From Dermatophagoides farinae (lineage: Eukaryota; Arthropoda; Arachnida; Sarcoptiformes; Pyroglyphidae): a DNA stretch of 64,000 bases. Every line of letters starts with the position of its first letter. Position 1 is the stretch's first letter. The stretch is from contig NC_134679.1 of NCBI RefSeq assembly GCF_024713945.1, positions 7,073,001 to 7,137,000 on the forward strand, written 5' to 3'. A program made the translations under genes and the position numbers. Under the pieces are notes generated by a model. The model was given only the letters and a program-made list of their open reading frames with translations. It searched no databases and had not been told where the DNA came from. Below, piece after piece: positions 13,367 to 24,622 of this stretch.

Positions 13367-16300
13367 ATGGTAAATGATCTTACAATCATGGTGGTCAATT
13401 GCCCATCATCATCATCATCATCATCATCAGCAACAAATTCAACATTGAAGCAATTACAACAACAACAACAAATTCATCAGCAAAAATCCAAATTGGTTAC
13501 AAATGGTAAGTAGAAAAATATCAACATTTTTTTATTGAATCCAAAAAATCAATATTCTTATCTCACGTTACCTTTGTATGCAAAGTTGTTTTCTGGTTTT
13601 GATTATTTACTCACATACTTGAAAGGTCACACCAGGTGTTACATGTGTACAAAGGTCAAACAACTACTGTGCTTTGTTGTTATTAGAAGAATGAAAAAAG
13701 TCCAATGAAAATGAAAATTAGTGAGACAACAACAACAACAACAGCAGTAATGATTGTGATATGAATTTTTTCTTTGTCTGATTTCGAATGGCTGTATTGT
13801 CATAATAAGTCTGATGATAATAAATTAGATCACAATACAAATAACTCTATTACACGATAGGCAACAATCAGTGTTTGGATTTTGTTTCATTTTTATTATT
13901 ATTTTCGCCCCATAAATTCATTGTAGGTGGATGCACCTTGTCGCCAGATTTATTATTGATTATCGATGATGATTATTTGATAATTGATCAAATTTTTCAA
14001 ATGGCGCCGTTATCCACTTTTGTGGCGTCCAAAAAGACAAAAAACAATTTTTTCTCATTCTTAGACTATTGTTATATTTTGTCTGGAGAAACAAAATTGC
14101 TCTATTGTTTGTAGCTTCATCATCGAAGCGATTGTCGTCTGAATCCATACACACACACAAACACAAAAAAAAAATCTCAATCGTACATTATTTAGTCATA
14201 ATCATCATCATAATCGATTTATTGACAATGGTTGGATTTTGATTTGATTTTTCGACGATTATCATTTTCCAAAGGACTTGGATCTTTACCAGTTTATTTT
14301 ATTTTCATCGATTATGAACAAAAAAATAATCACGACAAATTCCTAGTGTTGTTTTTGTTTTTTTCACTCGTTTTATGCATGATTCGTTCAATCATCAGAC
14401 CAGAATTATTAAATTGAGTCAATAATCGAAAACGAAATGATTAGTTAGATAGATATAATGATTATTGATTAATGATTAATTAGAATTTATTCATTTATTC
14501 ATCTTTTTTTGCACTTTTCACTTTCGTTATCTTAATGTCTGTTTATGTTTATGTAGGTAAAAGTGGTGAGTTGGCAGAAAGTGGAAAAAAGGAAAAAATA
14601 CAAGATAAATTTCCAGAAAAAACTCACGTATAAATTAAAGTGCAAAAATTGCGAAATTTTCTCTTACTACTTTTTTATTTTCAATTTCGTCTTCGTTTTT
14701 CCGTTCATCATCATTATTGATGATAATGACTTGGCATGTTATGATTGAATCTGTTGATTGATTTGCCATGTTTACAACTGTATTTTCAGTGAGTGTGTGC
14801 ATGTATGGATCATAGCGAGTTATCATCAATAAGTGATCTTTTTTCGCCATTTCTCGATTTCCAATAAATAAAATTAAACTCATTGAATACGAAATTAATA
14901 TGAAGTTTTTTTATTGCTTTCTGCTTAATTTATTAGGAATAAAAATGAAAAATTTATCAATTCTGGTATCATCGTCATTATCGATGCAGCGAAATTGAAA
15001 ATCTAATCAAATAAATCAAATAAAGTATTGAAATTGATTGCAAAAAAAACTGTAAAGAAAAAATAATTTAGATTAAAACATCTGAAACTCATGAGCCGAA
15101 CGCAATTAGTAATTTTTTCTCTCATGTGATGATGATGACAATGTCAAAAATCTGATTGATTTGAATTGATACTCCTATTGATATTCACCATCAATCGATT
15201 GTAATGTTGATTGTATTTTATTGATTATTGATTGTATTTTATTGATGTTTTTGTTTCATTTTGTAAATTAATTTTAGATCAACTCTATCACTTGATTACT
15301 TGATTACTTGTTGTTGCCTAAACATTATGATAATCATCGATCGATGTTGTCAATCGCCCTTCCCATTAAATGTCAAGATCTAAAGACAGTAGCTTTTTCC
15401 AAGATTTATTTTTAGATAAAATCAAAGACCTTTTTCGACTCGATTGCATTTTTTTTTTGATTTAATTATAAGGAGAACAAAGAAATCTGGAATCCCGTTT
15501 ATATTTCCACTATCTCGAGTGTTTTTGCTCATACAAAAAGATGGAACAAATGCTTGATTCATAGACTGACTGATTGATTGATTGATTGATTTCAATCATT
15601 TTATACAATACTCTCACTGATTTCAATGATTTTTTTGGAAAAAAGATCCAACTCATGTATCATTGAGTTTGATTTCGGTTGTTTTTTCGTTGTTCATGTT
15701 GATCTGGTGACATTTATTTCGTATTCCATTTACGCACATTGTATGAAAATATTCTTATTTCACATTTGTTGACTTTTCAGATGAAATATTGTCATCGCAT
15801 TACTTTCACCATGAAGTGTAAACAAAGCGTTTTGTTTTTTTGGTGATTCGCCTTCGCAATAATTCTGATATTTTTGGTCATTTGTCTCGACTTTTCCATA
15901 ACTCGAATTTTCCATTCCAATAATAGAAAAGAAGAAACTTTGTAAGTATAGATTTCTTTTTATCGTTGTTGTTGTTGTTGTTGTTTTTGATTTCCGCATA
16001 AACCATATACATGTATGTATTGTCGTTTTCGATGTATGTACAGAGATTCTGGAACCATCCTAAAACAAATAAATTTTATTTCTTTTCGTTTTTGCTTTCA
16101 AAAGTTAATTTTCTCCTTTTTTGGGTGACAAGATAAACACAATGTTGTGTCGACGTAGTTATTGTTATTATTTTGGTTGTTTAGTTCATTTTTCTACTAG
16201 TAATGATCAATGAAAAGGAATCTGAAAATAATTGTTTTTTTCTGCCATTGCTCGAATATTCCAAATTTAATTTCAAAAAAAAAAACAAACAAATACAACA

Positions 16301-19300
16301 CACAATAAAAATATGGTGGGAAGCATATCATCAAATCATTAGAGTGATTAACGGTAGAAAATTCAATTGAGTTTTTGTTTTGAATTTCCATTCTTGATTG
16401 ACCGTTATGTATGAATGTATGAATGATATGTGCATATTGCTGGTAAATGTGATTGGAATACAAAAAAAAACAGACACGTGAATTATAACGTGATGTAAAT
16501 TTTTCATGTTTGTTATCAACAATCATCATCATCATCATTTGATTTGATGAGGGCTCACACCTGTTCGGTGTGACTTGGCTTTCTTTCGGCATGGTTCACT
16601 TGATTTTGAAAAAATTACACATGAATGAAAAATGATGACAAAATTGATAACAAAATGCACAAATGAATTCTGTTTCTCATTTGTTTGACGATAGCACAAT
16701 TTTCGTACAATGACTTTTGAATACCTCAACTGTTGTGTTGTGTTGTGTGTTGTTCATTGGCCTCTTTGTCTATGTCTATATTTGACAGATGAATCAACCA
16801 GTTAGAACGATAAACATCACCCAAAAAAAAAAAAAATCAATCAAATACAGTACATTACAACCCGTGTTGACCCGAATCGATAATTTTCCATCATTTCTTT
16901 TTAATAATACACAATATTCGACTTTGGATGAATATGATTAAAAAACGATTTGCACTGTTGCAAATTCTTGTTGTTGCTGTTGTATTTGAACACCTGAATA
17001 ACATTGTTGTTGTTTATAATTTTTCTGGGTTCAAACACACAAAAAAAACATTCCGTAATGTGAATGACAGAGTGAAGATCCTATTCCTATACAATTCAGT
17101 TCCTGTTCGTTATGCTGTCGTTATTAAAATATTTACATTTGATTCAAACCATACACAGATATCATATCCTTGTTGTTTTGGTGATTTGTCAATTGTCAAT
17201 GTTAATTCAATTCGATAATGATGATGAAGACAATGAAAAATTTGAATAAACGGAAACAAATACAAGCAAACAAAAGATTGAATGTGAATATGATGATGAG
17301 TAAAATTTAAAATAACAAACACCAATCAATACAATATAATAACAAGAGCTGCTGTTTTATATATTTTAATATTTCAAATCTATAATTAGTACATCACTCG
17401 GTGGTGGTTATTATTGTTACAAGTGTGAGAAAATCAACTTATGTTTTCTTTTTGAATCGGATTTTTCTTAAAAAATTAGATTGAATCCGTTTGTCGTGAT
17501 AATCAAGTGTTTCTATTCTAGATTCTAAATTGAGATTCATTCAATTTCTTATCTCAACTGCACAAACACACATACACACACACACCTATGTACACCTACA
17601 TATATATATATCAATTTTATTTTATATTTTATTTACCTAGGCGCGTGTGTAAGTTTAGTGATAATAATTAGTAAGTGTGTGAGGGTGTATTTAGATTTTA
17701 TTTTATTGTCAAGAAAATGGATAAATAACATTTTCATTGTTTCTCGTGTGTGTGTGTGTATGTGTCAATGGAATTGTCATTTCAATTCAAGCCTCGCTGT
17801 AATAAACACACACACACACTGAATGTGCACTGAAATGGAGAAAATTAATTTTTTTATTTCATCGATTCAATATTTCTTTTGTTGCCTATGAGTGAGTGTA
17901 TTTGATTTTATGATACATCCCTATTTCATTTGAACGGTAATAAAAAAGCCACTTTGCCACAATTTTTCACACTGATTTTCAGTGTTTATCCCACAAATTA
18001 TTGCAGTGATTTTTGATACATTTACCTTTGATTTTTGATGTTTGATTTTCACTTTGTCACTAACGCGGTATCCTGGTTTCTTTTCTTTTTTTTCATTTGA
18101 TTTCTAGAAATTTTGACTCAAGTTTCCTCCGATTGTGGATTACAAATCCCATCATCATCGAATGAAAATTCAAATTCTTCATCCCCTAAATCGACATTCA
18201 ATAACGTGATTCGTAACATTTCATTTCGTTCAGATAGGAATAATATTCATCAACGAAATTTTGCACCGGATCTAAATCAATTGAATCAATTTTTCAATCT
18301 AAACTTTGCCGGTGGTAATCAACAAAAATCATTAAAACATTCATTCCAATCGAATAATTCATCATCATCATCATCATCATCATTATCATCATCATCATCG
18401 TTTTCGGAATCGTCATCTTCATCATCATCAGTGTCAGTTCCAACAATAGACATGCCAAGTTTGTTGGCAAATTATTCATCAACAATGGCAGCGGTTTCAA
18501 ATTGGCCAAATGGTAATTCAAATAGTCACCATCATTCGTCGTTAACAAATTCAGCTAATCATCATAATGGCAATGAATTAATGATTGGATTACCACCGGC
18601 TGGTTCCGGTTTAATGATAAGTCCAATGATGGATCCTTTAGCATTTGCTGCTGCATATGGATCATTATTTGCCGGATCATCATCATCATCATCCACACTA
18701 ATGCAGCAGAATCTGCAAGCATCATTGGGATTGGGAAATTTACTAAGTCCAAAATCACCGACATCATCATCTACATTAATGAACATGAATGGTCATCATG
18801 ATAATAATCATAAATCGAATGATTTAAATGAAAAGAAATCAATGATAAATAATCATAGAAATAAACGAACAACAAAATCAATTATCAATGACAATAATAA
18901 GAAACCAATTTCAGATTACTCCATCAATTCAATATTGTCATCATCATCAGCATCATCAGCAGCATCAAAAATATCGATCAAAAATCGATCAAATCGATTG
19001 ATTTCAAATAAACAGAATAATAGAAACAATACAAACAGTGATGGTTTGGAAGAATATTCCTTGGTTTCTTCATCACCATTATCATTCTCATCATCCATAT
19101 CTCCATCATCATCCACATCTTCATTATCCGTGTTGAATGGTATCGGCGGTAGTGATCGTTGCCAATCACCAATACAATCATCATCCACTACATCATCATC
19201 ATCAGCATCATTGATTGGTTCACCACCATCATCATCATCGACATTAATATTGAATGGATTTTTGCAGATAAATAACCATCATGATCAAGATATGATTGAT

Positions 19301-20952
19301 ATTAATCAAAAATTCAATGATAATGAATCATTACAACGACAACAACGACGACGACAACGACAATCATCATTGAATAGTAGTCGTACCAATTCGATTACAT
19401 CCGAACGGTTAGAAGATGATAATGTCCAAGATGTTAATGATGATGATGATGATGAGCCGATTATCGATGTGGTTGAAGATGAGGAAATGAAACCAATGAA
19501 TTTGTCCACTAATAATTCGTCTGATAATGATGATGGCAAACATCCGCATCAAAGTCAACATGCGTTTTCAGATCAGACAGTAGCTGAATTATTGTTAAAA
19601 CATTCGGCTGGTACAACGAATTTATATCAACAAATTTGCCACAATAGCAATATGATAACGCCACCAAATTCACCACCATTCTATGCTAATCCATTCCTGT
19701 ATTCAGCTGTAACTACTGCTGCAGCTGCGGCTGCTGGACATGGTCAGCAACAAACAATTGGTTCAACAAAAGATTCAAAAGAAAATCATCACCATCATCA
19801 ACATCATCATTCAAATGATACAAATGCATTCGAATCGCAATTGAATCGTTCTCGTTCATTCATTCTATCACATTTGGCTGACAATAATCACCCACAATCA
19901 CAGAATACGACATCAACATCTGCATCAACAGCCTATCTACAGCCTAAAAATGGTGGATATTCATTCAATAATGAACAACAAAAAACCTTATTACGTTCAT
20001 TATTTCCTTCCGGCGATATGTTCTCTTCCTTGGTTGCAACAGTTCCATCCTCATCATTCAATACATCATCGGCCAATGTTTCTACAGCAGCAGCAGCACG
20101 AAATTCATTGTTGAATTTGGTCGATAATAATCATTTAATGGCTGCAGCCGCTGCTGCTGCCGCTGCCGCTGTAACATCGACCGCTGGAACAACAGTGAAA
20201 TCGAACCATAATCATACAGGCCATAAATTATCATTATCACTACTAAATAGTCATCATCACCATCATCATGATAATAATGGAACAATATCGTCATCTAGCG
20301 GCACGGATCGTACATTTGAATGTAAGCAATGTGGAAAACAATTTAAACGTTCATCAACATTATCCACACATATGTTGATCCATTCAGATACAAGACCATT
20401 TCCATGCATGTATTGTGGTAAGTTATTAAGTGCAAGTGTTATTTTCATTGAATAATTGAAATGATGTATTGATTGGAAAAATGTAGGAAAAAGATTTCAT
20501 CAAAAATCGGACATGAAAAAACATACTTATATTCATACCGGAGAGAAGCCCCACAAGTGCAATGTATGCGGTAAAGCATTTTCACAATCATCAAATCTAA
20601 TAACACATGCCCGTAAACATACCGGTTACAAGCCATTCGTTTGTGATCTATGTCCGCGTGCATTTCAACGTAAAGTTGATCTTCGTCGTCATCGTGACGC
20701 TCAACATATATTGCAACAATCAAATAATAACAATGGTAACCATAATCATAACCATACTGCTAATCTTCGTCATCATCATCATCATCATCCTCGATTAATG
20801 GAAACAATAACAATTCTGTACTAAATCATAATGGTTTATTGCCAGTACCAGCACCACCACCACCACTATCATCGACCACACAACATCCACATCCACCCAC
20901 ATCAGCATTGATGCTGCCACAACAATTAGAGCAATTATTACTGCCTCAATAA
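13367..20952 (+). CDS. sens: Senseless/GFI1-family C2H2 zinc-finger transcription factor
   Basis: Nuclear DNA-binding protein; in insects Senseless promotes sensory-organ fate with proneural bHLH factors, and in vertebrates GFI1 is its orthologue. Four consecutive C2H2 fingers match this family, with linkers [16 protein letters not shown] and TGYKPFVC and the element [18 protein letters not shown]. Proposed exons: 13367-13505 (two in-frame ATGs, 13367 and 13388, then poly-Ser and poly-Gln), 18108-20417 and 20487 onward. Exon 1 ends with GTAAG in phase 1 and joins TTTCTAG at 18107 in frame; the 69 bp intron 20418-20486 falls inside finger 2. The long N-terminal part is Ser-, His-, Asn- and Ala-rich, with an acidic patch followed by PMNLS, resembling a CtBP-binding motif. 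Having four rather than six fingers fits the invertebrate form. Reading straight through, exon 3 stops at 20824, but coding-like sequence continues in another frame to 20952, reachable by a 110 bp intron 20736-20845. The fingers are certain; the exact N- and C-termini are not. Confidence 0.88.
13506..18107 (+). other. Large first intron of senseless
   Basis: This 4.6 kb intron is bounded by GTAAGT at 13506 and a pyrimidine-rich acceptor ending TTTCTAG at 18107. I see no gene inside it. It holds CA/GT tracts and ATC repeats. Its size contrasts with the 57-110 bp introns elsewhere and suggests regulatory content (inference). Confidence 0.6.
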
Positions 20953-22427
20953 TTAAATTGGGAGGGTTGGAGACGAATTGCCTGAAAATTTCAAAACTGA
21001 AAAATAGCCGGTGCCAAATATTTAAAACACAAAACGAAATTGATGATAACAAATTGAGAAATTCAACAACATAACATAACATAACATAACATAACACAAC
21101 ATTATATTCACTAAATTCACTATATTCATTCCCCATACGTTACATAATTTCAATATATTCTCAATCATCATTGGTTATTTATGTTTATCGTAGCTAATTT
21201 TAGTATTATTGGATTACTGATTACTGATTACTAATTATTGATTACTGATTATTGATTATTGATTATTGATTGTCTGCTATATTTTAATGTTTCTTGATAA
21301 TCTTGTTTGAAATATGATGAATGTGTCCCTAACACACAAATAATTTATTGTTCAATTTCAAAGTGCAGTGTTATGCCATGCCACTATTATGAATGTATGT
21401 AAATGCATTTTCATTTTTAAATTGTGTTAAAACCTGATTCTTTTTCCAATCAATCAATAGTCGTGTATTTTGTTTGCAATGTTCGTAGCATCCATTCATT
21501 CATTCATTCATCATTATTATCATTACCGTATCCATTGATTTCATTGTTTGTCATTTTCTTTTGTTTTCACAAGACAAGAATTAATATCACTACTAAATCA
21601 CATCACTACTAAGACACCTTTGTTTACTTTCATTGTTTTTGATTTGTATAAAATAATAATAAAAAATAAAGAAAATAAAAAATAAAAGAAACAAAAAATG
21701 TCCCTGAATTCACAATCTAATTGTGATTGTGATTGACAGATGTCGCTAGCTGATCGCGAATGTATTCATGTGTTTATGATGATGATAACAACAATGATGA
21801 GGTAATGAATAATCAATGACTGTTCAACTATGATGAAAGTAGCCAAAAGTTCTTCTATTGACTAATCCATTTTCCCTTCAATTCAAATGTGTTTTCGTTC
21901 CAATCAAGTTTTGTGTGTGTTTTTTTTATTGAAGAATTGTTTCATTTTACATATAACAATGTTGAGCAACGATGGCACTAATTGATTTAATATAACAAAT
22001 GATTTCATATATTGATTGTGAGCAGTTATTCGTATTTCTTGTTTATCCTAATTGTGTTGCAATCTCATCAACTTTGATCATCATGGATAATTGGCAATTC
22101 GTTGGAATAGTAGGTTGGATTTTTTTCTACATTAACAATCTTATATACTATGCATGAATCAGCTGGAAATGAATTATGACTTTTTGTATGAAATTCCCAA
22201 CTAAATTAAATTAAATTAAATTGATTCAAATCTGACCAAGAAAAAGAGAAACCACATGATAATAGAAATTGGATGATTTGTTGCCCACATCTTTGCAAGG
22301 TCATTGCAAGAGTTGAATTTGATCATCATCATTTATTATTGCTTAGATTTATAAAAACAAAAAAGTGAAAGAGAAATTTGAAAATTTGATGAATGAGAGA
22401 AAAACATGAGTGAGTGAGCGAGATATT
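20953..22427. other. Senseless 3' region and convergent spacer
   Basis: No gene is seen between the end of senseless and the stop codon of the convergent sphingomyelinase. A pentamer ATAAC tract sits at about 21070-21095, and an ATTACTGATT-like repeated stretch at about 21200-21270. Several AATAAA-like hexamers cluster at about 21650-21695 and are plausible poly(A) signals for senseless. Confidence 0.6.
21070..21095. repeat. (ATAAC)n pentanucleotide repeat
   Basis: About five tandem copies of the pentamer ATAAC in the probable 3' UTR of senseless. Confidence 0.85.
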
Positions 22428-24622
22428 TTAAACACGAACAAAAACTTTATCGATCACATTAATCATTGATGAAATTGATTTTGTATCCGTTTGATCATGA
22501 TTATAACGGCCATAATGTTGATAATATCGCCGTAGATAAATAGGATTCACTAAAACTTGTTCAATAAATTGGTGCCATGATTTTGGCGACAATGATGTCA
22601 TATTATATGAGTCACGTGCATTATATTCAAAATCCCAAATTGGTTCATATTTTTCGAATGGTTTGAATTGTTTATCGTCCATGTTTGCTTTGGTTAGATT
22701 CAGATAATATGTCATATGATCGATGAGTTGACCATTTTCAGGGTCCGTTGAATAGAAACGGAATGATGGCATTACATTTAGATAAGTAGTTACACTTGGC
22801 GCTAGATAGGCAACCCCAATAGGCTCTGGATCATTTGGTTGATTTGAATAATAAATACGTATTTCATCTAGATGTGTGTGGCCGAAAAATTGTCCACGAA
22901 TGATATTCTTATATGTTTCAATGATATTGCGATATGTGACAACCCAATGTGTGAAACATTCATCTTCATCCGGTGCAATGTGACCAACAAGATATACGTA
23001 TTGACCGGCTAATGTGGCATTCTGCAATTCTCGTTGTATCCAATGTAACATATCACCCATATCCAGATAGCGCAATACATTCCAAAAATTGAGTCGAGCA
23101 CAATAATTCATATTCATAACAATGAAACGTGCCTTGCCGTCGACTACAGCATAATAACCAAATTGGCGAAATGTTTCATGATATTCGGATGGTATCCATT
23201 GTTTCCATTGTTGTAATAATTCTTCATAAAGCCATTGACTTGAAAATTGTCTGTTCAGATCTTCTGGACAAAATTGATCCACTGGATGTGATTCATGATT
23301 ACCAATCACGGGTATGATAATTTTATCACTGGGAACATGTTTCTTGATCAATGCATTGAATGTTCGTGTTGTATGGACAATTTCATCTTTGGTTGTATTC
23401 CAAATATCATGTGGTATGTAATCACCGGTCAACAATAGATAACGATATTGATCCGAATGATGTTGTGAGATTGTTGCCAGAAGATTTTCAATAGTTCGAA
23501 GTACTGAATCACAATTGTCCATACTGCCCCACATACCAGCGGCATGGCTTCGTTTATTGGCCGTGCTTGTTGCGCGACAACATAATGGTTCACTACATGC
23601 AGCTGGTGCATTCGGTTGATAATAAATATCCAAATGTAGATCGGACAAATGAAGAATTGTGGATACATTTTGCTCAACTTGCAATGCATTTTCTTCTCGC
23701 CACTTTTGTCGATGTTCGAGATCTGTTTGAGAAACGAAAAAATCGTTATAAATGGAAAAGGATTTATTCCAATGATTTGAATGAACTGAATGAACTGAAA
23801 TACCTAGAAGAACATTGGTAACATCATTGGACAATGGTAAAAGTGGTAATTTCCATTTATCACTATATGGATATCGTGCACTATTTGGCATACAACTTGT
23901 ACCAATAACAAGACCGCAAACTTCTGAATGTGATAATGTTGAATGTATTAAAATGTAGATTAATTCTTCACCAAACAATTGGCTTAGACCTTCACAAACT
24001 CGATATTCTTCGTAGCCTAACGAACAAACATTGATAAATATTGTCTGTACGGTCGAAAGACTTGGATATAAACGTATCAATCCAACAGCAGCTGAACAAA
24101 CTTGACATGTAAGCCATGATGCTTTACCTCTCATTGCTGTATTGTATTCCTGAAAGAATTATTCACATCAATGCATTTGTTTGCAAGAAGAAGTACCAGA
24201 AGCGATTGTTAAAGTGGGGGTGGTATATGGGTTTTCGGCAAAGCAAATTATAAGAGAAGAAAAATTACGAAAATTAAAATGATGACAACCGGGTAATGCA
24301 ATGATTATTATGCAAATCTACATTGTTATTAATATGGATTATGGATATGGATATGGATATGGATTTGTCAACTCACTTTAACTAATAATTTTGGATTTAA
24401 AAAGCGCAACATATGAATGGTACTGAAAAGCGTATGATCATGTAAAGGAGAGTGTGAATGACTCACTTTTAGTGAATTTGTTGTCGTTACATTACTCAAC
24501 GTCCATCCATTGACCGAATTATCATGACCAGGTACAATCATACCTTGAACATTATAATCAATTATGATTATTAATGACACAAGAATCGATAACATGACCA
24601 AACTTTTCTTCAATGGTAACAT
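22428..24622 (-). CDS. SMPD1: Acid sphingomyelinase (sphingomyelin phosphodiesterase)
   Basis: Hydrolyses sphingomyelin to ceramide and phosphocholine in lysosomes or outside the cell with zinc. Three exons on the minus strand: 24622-24377, 24149-23804 and 23722-22428, all joining in phase, giving 628 residues, close to the roughly 630 of the family. The ATG at 24622 is followed by basic residues and a hydrophobic run (MLSILVSLIIII), a signal peptide; more upstream in-frame starts are non-ATG. Residues about 83-175 form a saposin B domain with paired cysteines (LTCQVC, NVCSLG, YRVCEG, SEVCGL, GTSCMP). The metallophosphoesterase domain follows with all signature blocks: LHLSDLHLD, TGDYIPHD, IGNHESHP, VGHIAPDED and FGHTHLDE, holding the expected metal ligands Asp, His, Asn and the late histidines. 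Intron 1 is 227 bp with a GGATAT repeat; intron 2 is 81 bp and has no stop in frame. It is convergent with senseless. The family call is very secure. Confidence 0.95.
24334..24365. repeat. (GGATAT)n hexanucleotide repeat in sphingomyelinase intron 1
   Basis: About four to five tandem copies of a GGATAT hexamer lie just downstream, in gene orientation, of the first splice donor of the sphingomyelinase gene. Confidence 0.85.

Noticed and set aside
18294-19539. Minus-strand frames rich in Met and Asp opposite senseless.
   Set aside because: They are antisense translations of ATC/CAT repeats (poly-Met, poly-Asp, poly-Ile), not genes.
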